DNA from: Saccharofermentans sp. | Lineage (GTDB): Bacteria > Bacillota > Clostridia > Saccharofermentanales > Saccharofermentanaceae | Reading direction: 5' to 3' | DNA: 45,775 nt | NCBI GenBank assembly: GCA_024692235.1 | Contig: JAILMW010000027.1 | Coordinates: 1 to 45,775, forward strand | In this document: positions 9,619-17,255 of the stretch, one piece after another | How positions within the stretch are numbered: position 1 is the first letter of the stretch | Layout: the number at the start of each line of letters is the position of its first letter | The notes under the pieces: model-generated | Databases searched by the model: none | Seen by the model: only the letters and a program-made list of their open reading frames with translations | What the model was told of the DNA's origin: nothing | Translations under genes and position numbers: made by a program

Positions 9619-9630
9619 TGACAATTGTCA
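9619..9630. promoter_or_regulatory. 12-bp perfect palindrome TGACAATTGTCA, possible operator
   Basis: The palindrome lies upstream of the candidate promoter of the membrane protein gene and downstream (in transcription terms) of the radical SAM gene terminator. Position and symmetry suit a dimeric regulator, but a 12-mer palindrome can also occur by chance. Confidence 0.35.
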
Positions 9631-9654
9631 CTATACAGGGAAGAGGCCATATAA

Positions 9655-9682
9655 GAAGGAAGCCTCTTAAGAGACTTCCTTC
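9655..9682 (-). terminator. Terminator of the radical SAM gene
   Basis: GAAGGAAG (9655-9662) pairs with CTTCCTTC (9675-9682); after one mismatch the stem continues through the self-complementary CTCTTAAGAG. It begins 6 bases after the stop codon at 9689. The T run on the minus strand is modest. Confidence 0.55.
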
Positions 9683-9688
9683 GATAAC

Positions 9689-10441
9689 TTATACTTTATA
9701 AGACTTAACGATATCCATTATCGGTGTCTCGTAAATGTTGCCTCCCAGAAGATCTACCTCACCTGAAGGACCGAAGGATATGCACCTGACATCCAGCGGA
9801 TCATCCTCATAAGGAGATGCCATGGAGGGATCAAGATACTCGCTTAAGTACTTCAGCGCATTGCCGGAGGGGAATATAACATTGCCGGTGCCGACAGGTA
9901 TCTCCAGAGGAGCAAAAGAATCCAATATTTCTCGAGTTCTTAAGTTGTAGGAATTAGGATCTTTTTCACTTACAAGCCATGCAGGAGATAAGTGAACAGG
10001 CACTTTAAGATCAACAAGACAGGAAGCAAAAGACTTAACTGCATCAAGCGGTATTGTCTCCTGGTGAAATGCATCTGCAGACAACAGAAGATCGTTCACT
10101 CCTGAAAGAGCTATATCTTCAGCAACAGCGTAGATTCGCTTCGGATCTTTGGTGAAATATCCGTTGGTTATAAGCTGGCGGGAAGGTATCTTAAGCTCGG
10201 AGGCGACTTTATGTATTGCACAGGTCGTCTCAGGGTAGAGGAGGGGTTCTCCGCCGAATGTCATCAGGGATTCTATCTTGTAATTCTCACATATATCACG
10301 GACGGCCTTTATTGCCACATCCTTATCAATGTGATCGGTGCAACCTAAGTGGTCGCCTTCGGAGCAATGTTTGCACTTTCCGGTGCACGCATAAGTAACA
10401 GCGAATTCTATTCGCTTTACGTTCTTAACAAACTGATTCAT
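9689..10441 (-). CDS. Radical SAM protein of unknown substrate
   Basis: 250 residues. The radical SAM signature CX3CX2C is present at Cys19, Cys23 and Cys26 (CTGKCKHC), and the SAM-binding GGEP motif at 63-66. It should bind one [4Fe-4S] cluster and cleave S-adenosylmethionine to a 5'-deoxyadenosyl radical. The C-terminus has a SPASM-like ending (RCISFGPSGEVDLLGG) but only one Cys there, so a full auxiliary cluster domain is absent. The ribosome binding site is weak (AAAGGAC). The gene is preceded by an 11-codon ORF, a long hairpin and an operator-promoter, which suggests tight control. Enzymes of this size include peptide modifiers and activases; the substrate cannot be told. Confidence 0.8.
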   Translation of the reverse strand: MNQFVKNVKRIEFAVTYACTGKCKHCSEGDHLGCTDHIDKDVAIKAVRDICENYKIESLMTFGGEPLLYPETTCAIHKVASELKIPSRQLITNGYFTKDPKRIYAVAEDIALSGVNDLLLSADAFHQETIPLDAVKSFASCLVDLKVPVHLSPAWLVSEKDPNSYNLRTREILDSFAPLEIPVGTGNVIFPSGNALKYLSEYLDPSMASPYEDDPLDVRCISFGPSGEVDLLGGNIYETPIMDIVKSYKV

Positions 10442-10480
10442 ATATAAAACTGTCCTTTCAATCAGAAAATATAATCGAAG

Positions 10481-10541
10481 GGTGCAGTTCCGACAGCTTC
10501 TGTTATCTCGGTACGATCGCCGTCAGTATCAGAACTGCACC
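10481..10541 (-). promoter_or_regulatory. Long-range hairpin in the radical SAM leader
   Basis: GGTGCAGTTC (10481-10490) and GAACTGCACC (10532-10541) are perfect 10-base inverted copies, 41 bases apart. The 5' arm in the transcript is the end of the 11-codon ORF, including its GTG CAG TTC codons. A smaller hairpin ACAG-CTT-CTGT lies inside. Translation of the small ORF would melt the 5' arm, a layout typical of translation-coupled attenuation. No clear U run follows, so a transcriptional terminator is not obvious. Confidence 0.55.
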
Positions 10542-10564
10542 GAGAAGTTAATTCGCTTGTTCAT
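10529..10564 (-). CDS. 11-residue leader peptide or peptide precursor
   Basis: ATG at 10562-10564 opens a reading frame for MNKRINFSVQF followed by TGA. The ribosome binding site AAGGAG lies 8 bases upstream, better than that of the radical SAM gene itself. The promoter is 25 bases further up. The stop is 87 bases before the radical SAM start. It could be an attenuation leader, a translational coupling device or a very short precursor peptide for the radical SAM enzyme. Its real translation is inferred from signals only. Confidence 0.45.
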   Translation of the reverse strand: MNKRINFSVQF

Positions 10565-10588
10565 GTCTTATGCTCCTTTATATAAAGA

Positions 10589-10617
10589 ATCTTACTGTAC
10601 ACAGTAAGATAATGCAA
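10589..10617 (-). promoter_or_regulatory. Promoter with embedded 22-bp operator
   Basis: On the minus strand TTGCAT (10612-10617) and TAAGAT (10589-10594) are separated by exactly 17 bases. The spacer and -10 are covered by a near-perfect inverted repeat: ATCTTACTGT (10589-10598), two bases, ACAGTAAGAT (10601-10610). A repressor dimer bound there would block RNA polymerase. No regulator gene is adjacent. Confidence 0.65.
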
Positions 10618-10659
10618 TCTACACTAAGTCAGTGGGGGAGTAGTGATCCATGCAAAAAA

Positions 10660-10696
10660 GAAGGCAAAACAAAAGCCTCGAGAACTCTCGAGGCTT
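10660..10696 (-). terminator. Terminator of the tRNA-Leu gene
   Basis: AAGCCTCGAG (10673-10682) pairs perfectly with CTCGAGGCTT (10687-10696), with a 4-base loop. On the minus strand it is followed by TTTTGTTTTG. It begins directly after the tRNA 3' end. Confidence 0.85.
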
Positions 10697-10698
10697 CG

Positions 10699-10785
10699 TG
10701 GTGCGGACTATGGGACTTGAACCCATACGCCATTGCTAGCACAAGATCCTTAGTCTTGCTTGTCTGCCAATTCCAACAAGTCCGC
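10699..10785 (-). tRNA. tRNA-Leu (anticodon AAG)
   Basis: Read on the minus strand: acceptor stem GCGGACT with AGTCCGC, discriminator A and encoded CCA. The anticodon stem CAAGA/TCTTG encloses the loop CTAAGGA, so the anticodon is AAG, reading CUU. The T arm GGGTTCAAGTCCC is canonical. A long variable arm, typical of class II tRNA-Leu, is present, and the D arm has the leucine-type GGAATTGGCAGAC. Confidence 0.93.
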
Positions 10786-10896
10786 GTGGCTTATTGGCTT
10801 AAGCATGAATGATTATACTGATGATGCATGGGCGTGTCAAGCACAATTTTCGAAAATATTTTGAGCTGTAAAAATGCATTGTATTTGCTACGTCAT

Positions 10897-11011
10897 TTCA
10901 CTCGTAACCCTTGCAAGCAAGTTGCTCGTTTTGTGTTATAACAAAGCTTCGCTTTTGTTCGAACACTTCACTCGCAACCCTTGCAAGCAAGTTGCTCGTT
11001 TTGTGTTATAA
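10897..11011 (+). repeat. Two direct copies of a 45-bp element before iorA
   Basis: Copies at 10897-10941 and 10967-11011 differ at one base (10905 T versus 10975 C). Each contains the inverted segment CTTGCAAGCAAG and ends TTGTGTTATAA. Between them lies an imperfect hairpin AACAAAGC/GCTTTTGTT and the palindrome GTTCGAAC (10957-10964). The second copy supplies the -10 element of the iorA promoter. Confidence 0.9.
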
Positions 11012-11012
11012 T
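11004..11012 (+). promoter_or_regulatory. Extended -10 promoter of iorAB
   Basis: TGT-TATAAT is a perfect extended -10 box, 35 bases before the iorA ATG. No good -35 lies 16-18 bases upstream. The corresponding site in the first repeat copy reads TGTTATAAC. Confidence 0.6.
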
Positions 11013-11046
11013 ATTCGTTGTTGCAGTAAGCAAAGGAGTTGTATAT

Positions 11047-12819
11047 ATGAAAGAGATTATGCTTGGTAATGAGGCAGTTGCCAGGGGTGCTTATGAAGCG
11101 GGCGTTAAGTTCGTTTCGTCCTATCCCGGAACTCCCAGTACAGAGATCACAGAGACAATAGCTAAGTATGACGAGATAGCTTGCGAGTGGGCTCCCAATG
11201 AGAAGGTAGGAGCAGAGGCTGCTATCGGAGCTTCAATAAGAGGCGCACGTGCAATGACATGCATGAAGCATGTAGGTATGAATGTATGTGCAGATCCTCT
11301 TTTTACGGTATCTTATTCGGGTGTTAACGGCGGACTCGTATTCTGCGTTGCAGACGATCCCGGAATGCATTCTTCACAGAATGAGCAGGATTCACGTAAC
11401 TATGCGCGTGCTTCCAAGGTACCTATGCTCGAGCCCGCAGATTCCATGGAGTGCAAGAAGTTTACCAAGTATGCTTTCGAGCTTTCAGAGAAGTACGATA
11501 CACCCGTAATAGTAAGACTTCATACGCGTGTATCACACTCAAGAAGTATAGTTCATCTCGGAGATCCTACTCCTATCACTGTAAAGGAATATACAAAGGA
11601 TCCCAAGAAGTATGTCATGATGCCTGCTAATGCTATCGGTAAGCACGTAGTTGTAGAGGATCGTACAAGGAAGATCATCAACGACTGCGACGACGATCTT
11701 AACGTAGGTATGCATAAGATCGAGTACAGAGATACTAAGCTTGGTATCATCACTGCAGGTGCTGCTTATCAGTACGTTAGAGATGCAGTACCTAATGCCA
11801 GTGTATTAAAGCTCGGTATGGTATGGCCTCTTCCCAAGAGAACAATAAAGGAATTTGCTTCCAGAGTTGACCGCCTCGTTATAGTAGAGGAGCTTGATCC
11901 TTTCCTTGAGACTGAGATCAAGGCTATGGGAATAAAGTGCGAAGGTAAGGAGCTCTTTACTCTTCTCGGTGAATATACTGCAAGACTTATACGTAAGAGA
12001 CTTACAGATAAGCCTATCCCCAAGTCCGCTTTCGATGTTACGGAGCTTCCGCTTCCCCCGGGACGTCCCCCTGTACTTTGCGCAGGTTGTCCTCATAAGG
12101 GATTGTTCCTCGCTCTTCACAGACTCGGCGTTAACGTAATGGGTGATATCGGATGCTATACGCTTGGAGCTTTGCCTCCTATGCAGGCCGTAGATGCAGT
12201 TATATGTATGGGTGCTTCCGTAGGTATGGCTCACGGTGTTGATAAGGCTACTGACGGAGCTGATTCCAAGAATACAGTTGGTGTTATCGGTGATTCCACA
12301 TTCCTTCACTCAGGTATCACTAATCTTATGAATGCGGTTTATAACCAGAGCAAGATGACTCTTATAATCCTCGATAACTCCATCACGGGTATGACAGGTC
12401 ATCAGCAGAATCCTTCAACAGGTTATAACATCCGCCTTGAAGCTGCTCCTCAGGTAAGCCTTGAGATGCTCTGCCAGAGCGTAGGCGTACTTCCTGAAGC
12501 TATCAGGGTAATAGACCCCGTTGATACATACGAAGCTCAGAAGGTCATCAAGGAAGAACTCGAGCGTGATGCAGTATCAGTTATCATCGCAAGAAGACCT
12601 TGTGCACTTATCCCTACGGGAAGAGCAGTTAAGGGTATCAATGTAGAAGTTGACTACGAGAAGTGCATGAAGTGCGGTGCTTGTGCAAGGATCATGTGTC
12701 CTGCTCTTATCATGGGTAAGGATAAGACTCCCGTTATCGATACAGAGACATGTAATAACTGCGGCCTCTGCGTAAATATCTGTAAGTTCGATGCGCTCAA
12801 GAAAGGAGGAGAAGCATAA
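11047..12819 (+). CDS. iorA: Indolepyruvate:ferredoxin oxidoreductase, alpha subunit
   Basis: 590 residues. The enzyme oxidatively decarboxylates aryl pyruvates from Trp, Tyr or Phe to aryl acetyl-CoA and reduces ferredoxin. The N-terminal pyrimidine-type domain has SSYPGTPSTEI. The thiamine diphosphate site is in the second half (VIGDSTFLHSGI ... LIILDNSITGMTG). The C-terminus carries two 4Fe-4S ferredoxin motifs, CMKCGACARIMCP and CNNCGLCVNICK. The open frame extends upstream to 10981, but ATG 11047 has AAAGGAG at the right distance, and the upstream part holds the promoter. The stop overlaps the iorB start by one base (TAATG). A clear sign of amino-acid-fermenting anaerobic metabolism. Confidence 0.95.
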   Translation: MKEIMLGNEAVARGAYEAGVKFVSSYPGTPSTEITETIAKYDEIACEWAPNEKVGAEAAIGASIRGARAMTCMKHVGMNVCADPLFTVSYSGVNGGLVFCVADDPGMHSSQNEQDSRNYARASKVPMLEPADSMECKKFTKYAFELSEKYDTPVIVRLHTRVSHSRSIVHLGDPTPITVKEYTKDPKKYVMMPANAIGKHVVVEDRTRKIINDCDDDLNVGMHKIEYRDTKLGIITAGAAYQYVRDAVPNASVLKLGMVWPLPKRTIKEFASRVDRLVIVEELDPFLETEIKAMGIKCEGKELFTLLGEYTARLIRKRLTDKPIPKSAFDVTELPLPPGRPPVLCAGCPHKGLFLALHRLGVNVMGDIGCYTLGALPPMQAVDAVICMGASVGMAHGVDKATDGADSKNTVGVIGDSTFLHSGITNLMNAVYNQSKMTLIILDNSITGMTGHQQNPSTGYNIRLEAAPQVSLEMLCQSVGVLPEAIRVIDPVDTYEAQKVIKEELERDAVSVIIARRPCALIPTGRAVKGINVEVDYEKCMKCGACARIMCPALIMGKDKTPVIDTETCNNCGLCVNICKFDALKKGGEA

Positions 12820-13418
12820 TGGGTAATCTTGAAGCTTCCATCGTCCTTGCCGGCGTAGGCGGACAGGGAACACTTATCGCAGGTAAGCTTTTGGGCATAC
12901 TTGCATTGAAGCTCGGCCTTGACGTTAAGGTATCAGAGGTTCACGGAATGAGCCAGAGAGGCGGTTCCGTTATCACATATGTAAAGATCGGTGAGGAGGT
13001 ACATTCTCCGATAATCGAAGACGGTACAGCTGATTATATCCTCGCTTTTGAGCAGGTGGAGTCCGTAAGATGGGCATCACTTCTTAAAGACGGCGGAGTC
13101 ATGATCATCAATAACCAGCAGATAGAGTCTCTTCCTGTTCTTATGGGTCAGGTAGAATATCCCAAGAATATCGCAGAATCCATGAGGAAGGCGGCAAGCA
13201 AAGAGACTAAGATAGTAGATCTTGATGCATTCGATATCGCAATGGAGATAGGTACTTCCAAAGTCGTTAATATCGTTATGCTCGGAGCTCTCTCTAACTA
13301 CCTCGGAGTAGACGAGAACATCTGGAAGGAAGCGATCGAAGAAGCGTTCGCGGCTAAGCCCAAGACGATACCGGGCAACATCAAGGCATTTGAGAAAGGC
13401 AGAGAGGCAGGAGCGTAA
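12819..13418 (+). CDS. iorB: Indolepyruvate:ferredoxin oxidoreductase, beta subunit
   Basis: 199 residues, the usual size of the gamma-type (POR_N/KOR gamma) subunit. The nucleotide-loop signature VLAGVGGQGTLIAGKLLG is at the N-terminus and EVHGMSQRGGSV, typical of the family, follows. It forms the heterodimer with IorA. The ATG shares one base with the iorA stop, so the two are translationally coupled. The operon ends at the terminator 13407-13433, which overlaps the stop codon. Confidence 0.95.
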   Translation: MGNLEASIVLAGVGGQGTLIAGKLLGILALKLGLDVKVSEVHGMSQRGGSVITYVKIGEEVHSPIIEDGTADYILAFEQVESVRWASLLKDGGVMIINNQQIESLPVLMGQVEYPKNIAESMRKAASKETKIVDLDAFDIAMEIGTSKVVNIVMLGALSNYLGVDENIWKEAIEEAFAAKPKTIPGNIKAFEKGREAGA

Positions 13419-13433
13419 TGCTCCTGCTTTTTT
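13407..13433 (+). terminator. Terminator of iorAB
   Basis: GCAGGAGC (13407-13414), loop GTAAT, GCTCCTGC (13420-13427), then six T. The loop contains the iorB stop codon. Confidence 0.93.
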
Positions 13434-13599
13434 ATACAAAGGAAGAAGAAGGCAGTCTTTCATGGTTAAAAGAGTCGAAGAAGGTAAGATCTTAGTCAGA
13501 GATATTTGAAACATAGATTGATACTATTGGTTTCCTTGAATATTTTTGTGTTATCTGATATATAAAATTATGTTGAAATGGTAAGAGGAGGGTTATTTT

Positions 13600-13974
13600 A
13601 TGACAAAGAGAGAGTTCTATAAATCCGAAGAGATGAGACCTGTAAGAAAGCAGATCAATTCTTCTGCTATCTGTGCTTATGTATGTGCAGGTATATCACT
13701 GATCGCAGGATTGGTAATTGGAAATCCTTTAATAATCATCGATGTTATCCTTGTAGTTGTATGCGGTCTTTTGGTCCATCTTATTCAGAGTAGAGCTGCT
13801 GCTATCGTATTGCTTGTTTATTCCGGTATCAATGTTATCGTCGGTATTATCGTGAACGGAAGACTTCAGGGATGGTGGCTCTGCCTTATCGGTGTTTATG
13901 CTGTTATCTACACATTTAAGTTCCAGAAAGCCTGGAAGGAGCACAAGACCTTACCTCAGGACTATATTGTCTGA
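13600..13974 (+). CDS. Small hypothetical membrane protein
   Basis: 124 residues with a charged N-terminus and about four hydrophobic segments: SAICAYVCAGISLIAGLVIG, PLIIIDVILVVVCGLLV, AAAIVLLVYSGINVIVGIIV and WWLCLIGVYAVIYTF. No functional motif was recognised. It has a good ribosome binding site (AGGAGGG, 13585-13591). It may be the first gene of a short run with the HAD phosphatase and the GNAT gene, 18 bases downstream. Confidence 0.75.
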   Translation: MTKREFYKSEEMRPVRKQINSSAICAYVCAGISLIAGLVIGNPLIIIDVILVVVCGLLVHLIQSRAAAIVLLVYSGINVIVGIIVNGRLQGWWLCLIGVYAVIYTFKFQKAWKEHKTLPQDYIV

Positions 13975-13992
13975 TCATTTGTATGGCATATA

Positions 13993-14823
13993 GTGAAGAC
14001 TTTATACGTATCTGATCTTGACGGAACTTTTATGAGAAGCAGCGGTGAGCTGTCTTCTTTTACCGTTGATACGATAAATTACCTTGTTATGCAGGGGATG
14101 GCTTTTACATATGCTACCGCAAGATCCATAGAAAGTGCGAGGGCTATAACATCAGGCTTGAACTTAAGCCTTCCTGTTGTTACAAGAAACGGTGCCGTAC
14201 TTGCCGATAATTCAACGGGTAAGCATATCAGGCGTTCGATCTTCGGTAAGAAAGAGATAGAACTTATTAAGGATATCCTTCCCGAGATAGGAAGGTATGG
14301 TTTTGTATCCTGCTTCGAAGGCGAGAAGATGTATCGTATGTGCTTAGAGTGCAGTCATACGACAGGGCTTGAAGGATATATCGATTACTATAGAAAAGAT
14401 CCTTCGCTAAGGATCGTATCTTCTGTCGATGAACTTTTTAAGGGAGAGCCCGGTTATGTGACACTTATAGGCGATAGGGATGAGATCGAGACTCTCTACG
14501 ACCGGCTAAAAGAATATGACAACTGGGAATCAGTCTTTTCCAAGGATACTTACAGGGATGAATACTGGCTTGAGATATGTCCGAAGAACTGCACAAAGGC
14601 AAAGACTTTACTTCGTATTAAGGAAGAATACGGATTTGATAAGCTAATAGTATTCGGAGATTCAGTTAACGATAAGTCCATGTTCGAGATAGCAGACGAA
14701 GCTTATGCAGTATCTAATGCTATAGATGATCTGAAGGCTATGGCTACATCGGTTATCGGGACCAACGATGAGGATGCGGTAGCAAGATTCCTTACTAAAG
14801 CCAGCCAAAGGGGAGTAGATTAA
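13993..14823 (+). CDS. Cof-type HAD hydrolase (phosphatase)
   Basis: 276 residues of the haloacid dehalogenase superfamily, C2-cap (Cof) type. Motif I is DLDGT at residues 8-12, with nucleophile Asp8 and Asp10. Motif II is in TYATARS, the motif III Lys in CTKAKTL, and motif IV in VFGDSVNDKSMFE. Such enzymes dephosphorylate sugar phosphates, nucleotides or flavin precursors; the substrate cannot be told. The start is GTG, since the nearby ATG at 13983 is out of frame. No clear ribosome binding site precedes it, so it may depend on coupling to the gene ending at 13974. The stop overlaps the next start by one base. Confidence 0.85.
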   Translation: MKTLYVSDLDGTFMRSSGELSSFTVDTINYLVMQGMAFTYATARSIESARAITSGLNLSLPVVTRNGAVLADNSTGKHIRRSIFGKKEIELIKDILPEIGRYGFVSCFEGEKMYRMCLECSHTTGLEGYIDYYRKDPSLRIVSSVDELFKGEPGYVTLIGDRDEIETLYDRLKEYDNWESVFSKDTYRDEYWLEICPKNCTKAKTLLRIKEEYGFDKLIVFGDSVNDKSMFEIADEAYAVSNAIDDLKAMATSVIGTNDEDAVARFLTKASQRGVD

Positions 14824-15368
14824 TGGATGAGATAATCCTTATAGAGCCTGAACTTTCCTATGCAGATGATATATGGGAATTCAGGCAGGAAGTTTTTGAT
14901 AGTGACAAGGACAACGGCGACCGTTTTGCAGGGTGCTTATCGCTGGATACTTGTTCTTCTGCTTCTGAGTGGATAGGGATATGTGCTCTTCGTAAGTCTG
15001 CTGATACCTGTGAAATTACTGGTGCAGCAGTTCCTTCCACTATGTATCTGGCAGTCCGTAAGAGTGATAACAGAATAGTCGGTATTACTGACTTAAGACA
15101 CCATATAGATCATCCGATACTCGGAACATGGGGTGGCCACAGCGGTTATACGGTGCGTCCTTCCGAGAGGGGAAAAGGATATGCTAAAGAGATACTGCGC
15201 CTTAATATCTTAAATGCAAAAGCCATGGGGATAGAGAAGATACTGGTAACATGTGATACCGATAATTCTGCAAGCGAGAAGACCATCTTAGCAAACGGCG
15301 GTAACTTCGAGAATACGATCGATGTAGACGGAACTGTTATGAAGAGGTATTGGATAACAGTTTCCTGA
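14823..15368 (+). CDS. GNAT-family N-acetyltransferase
   Basis: 181 residues. The acetyl-CoA binding motif is GYTVRPSERGKGYAKEILRL (R/QxxGxG/A type), preceded by strands that carry VGITDLRHH and followed by ILVTCDTDNSASEKTILANGG, the usual motif B with the substrate loop. Family members of this layout acetylate small amines or protein termini; the substrate is unknown. Its ATG lies inside the HAD gene stop (TAATG), so the two are co-translated. Confidence 0.88.
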   Translation: MDEIILIEPELSYADDIWEFRQEVFDSDKDNGDRFAGCLSLDTCSSASEWIGICALRKSADTCEITGAAVPSTMYLAVRKSDNRIVGITDLRHHIDHPILGTWGGHSGYTVRPSERGKGYAKEILRLNILNAKAMGIEKILVTCDTDNSASEKTILANGGNFENTIDVDGTVMKRYWITVS

Positions 15369-15410
15369 TCCGTTACGTGACTATTCTGTCATTTATGTAA
15401 TTGCCGTGTA

Positions 15411-15419
15411 TGTTATAAT
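15411..15419 (+). promoter_or_regulatory. Extended -10 promoter TGTTATAAT
   Basis: A perfect TGT-TATAAT box, 48 bases before the start of the membrane protein at 15467. The region 17 bases upstream (ATTTAT) does not resemble a -35 box. Confidence 0.55.
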
Positions 15420-15466
15420 TTATTCAGTGGGAAAAATTGGAATAAAGGTATAGAGGACTGCGATAT

Positions 15467-16192
15467 ATGGTAAGGGACGACAATGCTTTTTATCGTGCTC
15501 AGATAATTAATATTATTGTATTCTTCGTGGCGGCTACGATTCTTCAGATAACTGATTCGATCATGAAAGATCCTGAAGGAAGTGTTATCACGAAGCAATT
15601 TATTAATGATCTGTGCGTTGCAAAGGGATTAGACATTATAAAGTTCGGATGCTTAGTAGCTTTGGCTATATCTGCCATAGCGCTGTTTGTATATAATCTT
15701 GGCAAGGATTCGGATCATGAGGAAGATACCAAGAAGATAGGGCGGATCATATCCTGGATCACCATACCTGTCTTTCTCTTTATTGCAACCGGCGGACTTC
15801 CTCTTATATTCGGTAATCCTCAGATCGAGAATGTCACTGCAGTTCAGGTAAAGACCATTCCCAAAAGTGAAAGGGACGGCGGCAGTGATTATACTCTTTT
15901 ACTGTCAGACGGTCGCACTGTACGAGGTGCACTGCTGGATAACAGACTCGTCAAAGAAGGCGATGAGTTCTATCTTGTACTCTGCAATGATGATATTCAG
16001 TTTATCTTTTCTGCGGATGAATATTCTGTTGCTTCAGATACGAGTATGACCGTATGTGCTCCGGAGCCTACGGAGCCTTCAGTGGAAACTTTTACAGACG
16101 GTCGTGAGATAATACCTCTTGATCCTGACGAATATACGGAAGATGCCGTTATGTCATCCTGGGAAGCTGAGGCTGCCACTGCCGCTGATTAG
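15467..16192 (+). CDS. Hypothetical membrane protein
   Basis: 241 residues. Three hydrophobic segments: around IINIIVFFVAATILQI, FGCLVALAISAIALFVY and IISWITIPVFLFIATGGLPLIFG. A soluble C-terminal half follows, with a small beta-rich stretch (YTLLLSDGRTVRGALL) and an acidic, Glu/Asp/Thr-rich tail. No known domain was recognised. AGAGGA precedes the ATG. The end overlaps the convergent glycosylase gene by 4 bases. Confidence 0.7.
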   Translation: MVRDDNAFYRAQIINIIVFFVAATILQITDSIMKDPEGSVITKQFINDLCVAKGLDIIKFGCLVALAISAIALFVYNLGKDSDHEEDTKKIGRIISWITIPVFLFIATGGLPLIFGNPQIENVTAVQVKTIPKSERDGGSDYTLLLSDGRTVRGALLDNRLVKEGDEFYLVLCNDDIQFIFSADEYSVASDTSMTVCAPEPTEPSVETFTDGREIIPLDPDEYTEDAVMSSWEAEAATAAD

Positions 16193-17043
16193 GATCTGTG
16201 TGACTCCTCAAGCCTTTCGTAGAAGAACATGAACTGTTGCATTATGCCTGCAGTATCAGGGTATCTGCTGCAGTCGAATGAGCCGTTGTAGTACTTATCC
16301 TGGATGCGCTGAACCCACACGTCTACGGGGAATCTTCCCGTTCTGTGGAAAGCAAAGAGCATTATGCAGTTGGCGACTTTTGTTCCTACGCCGAACATTG
16401 ATGTTAATACTTCGTAGAGATGGTCGTCGTCGTAAGAGTGCATTTCGGAAGGAAGGAGCTTACCGGAGTAGAAGTCTTCTGCTGCTGAAAGAATATAAGG
16501 TGTCCTGTAGCCTGCTCCTATGCCGTTTAATTCCTCTGCAGTAATAACTTTAAGCTCATTTACGGAAGGAAAGGAGTAGTATTCTTTCTTTAAGGGCTTT
16601 ACGAAATGCTCATCTAATGAAGGCAGCTTTATCTTCTTTCCTTTAAGCTCACTTAGTCTGTCTACGCAGGTAGTGATGGAGTGGATAGAGCGTCTTTGGG
16701 ATATTATGTAGCTTATTGTAGTTTCGAATACGTCCTGTCTTAGTATGCGAATGCCGTATCCGTAGGAGATGGCGTCCTGAAGGTAGTTATCTTTCCTGTC
16801 GGATCCTTCTACGGCTTTTATGTAATCGGTATTAAGATCGAAATAATCTTTCCATATATCCTCGAATTCTTCTTCGGTACAGGAGAAAGCAAAATCACCG
16901 TTGCTGAGAGATGCTATCTGAAGATACTTGCCGTGTGCAACGGTTTCCGTATGAGTGTCGTCAATTGAATGGATCCTGAAGGCCTGACCGCTTAATGCGA
17001 TCTTCTTGGGATCGAAGAAATCTATATGTCTTACTACTGTCAT
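16189..17043 (-). CDS. ogg: 8-oxoguanine DNA glycosylase (OGG1 type)
   Basis: 284 residues from the ATG at 17041-17043. It removes 8-oxoguanine from DNA and cleaves the abasic site. The helix-hairpin-helix region SMFGVGTKVANCIMLFAF carries the catalytic Lys (TKVAN) and FPVDVWVQRI the catalytic Asp. The N-terminal OGG_N-like domain includes SGQAFRIHSID and the iron-sulphur Cys set of Nth/MutY is absent, as expected for OGG1. The frame is open to a GTG at 17103, but the palindrome TTGACAGGTCAA (17071-17082) and the likely promoter fall in that stretch, and ATG 17043 has a GAGG site. The end overlaps the upstream plus-strand gene by 4 bases. Confidence 0.88.
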   Translation of the reverse strand: MTVVRHIDFFDPKKIALSGQAFRIHSIDDTHTETVAHGKYLQIASLSNGDFAFSCTEEEFEDIWKDYFDLNTDYIKAVEGSDRKDNYLQDAISYGYGIRILRQDVFETTISYIISQRRSIHSITTCVDRLSELKGKKIKLPSLDEHFVKPLKKEYYSFPSVNELKVITAEELNGIGAGYRTPYILSAAEDFYSGKLLPSEMHSYDDDHLYEVLTSMFGVGTKVANCIMLFAFHRTGRFPVDVWVQRIQDKYYNGSFDCSRYPDTAGIMQQFMFFYERLEESHRS

Positions 17044-17211
17044 TATTGCCTCTGGTATTTTAGTGTATAATTGACAGGTCAAGTATAAACTCTTTGAGGT
17101 CACATTGCGAGGTGGAGTAAGTTTTTACCCATTATTGCCTCAAAACCTTAACAGAATGAAGCAATATGATTGATAGAGTATATACGAAGATAAGACGGTT
17201 ATGTGAAAGAA

Positions 17212-17228
17212 TGTCTGATGATCAGACA
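17212..17228 (+). promoter_or_regulatory. Small stem-loop in the 5' region of the ChW gene
   Basis: TGTCTGA (17212-17218) and TCAGACA (17222-17228) form a perfect 7-bp stem with a 3-base loop, 27 bases before the ATG at 17256. No T run follows. It may stabilise the mRNA or be an operator; the rest of 17104-17255 shows nothing clear. Confidence 0.4.
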
Positions 17229-17255
17229 GGAAACTAAAAGAAAGAGAGTGTTATT

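Noticed and set aside
10981..11046. N-terminal extension of IorA to 10981
   Set aside because: The extra residues lie within the duplicated 45-bp element and the promoter. ATG 11047 has a proper ribosome binding site and gives the family N-terminus.
13463..13510. 15-codon ORF (MVKRVEEGKILVRDI) after the iorB terminator
   Set aside because: It lies in a gap with no convincing promoter and a purine-rich but poorly placed ribosome binding site. Too short to support.
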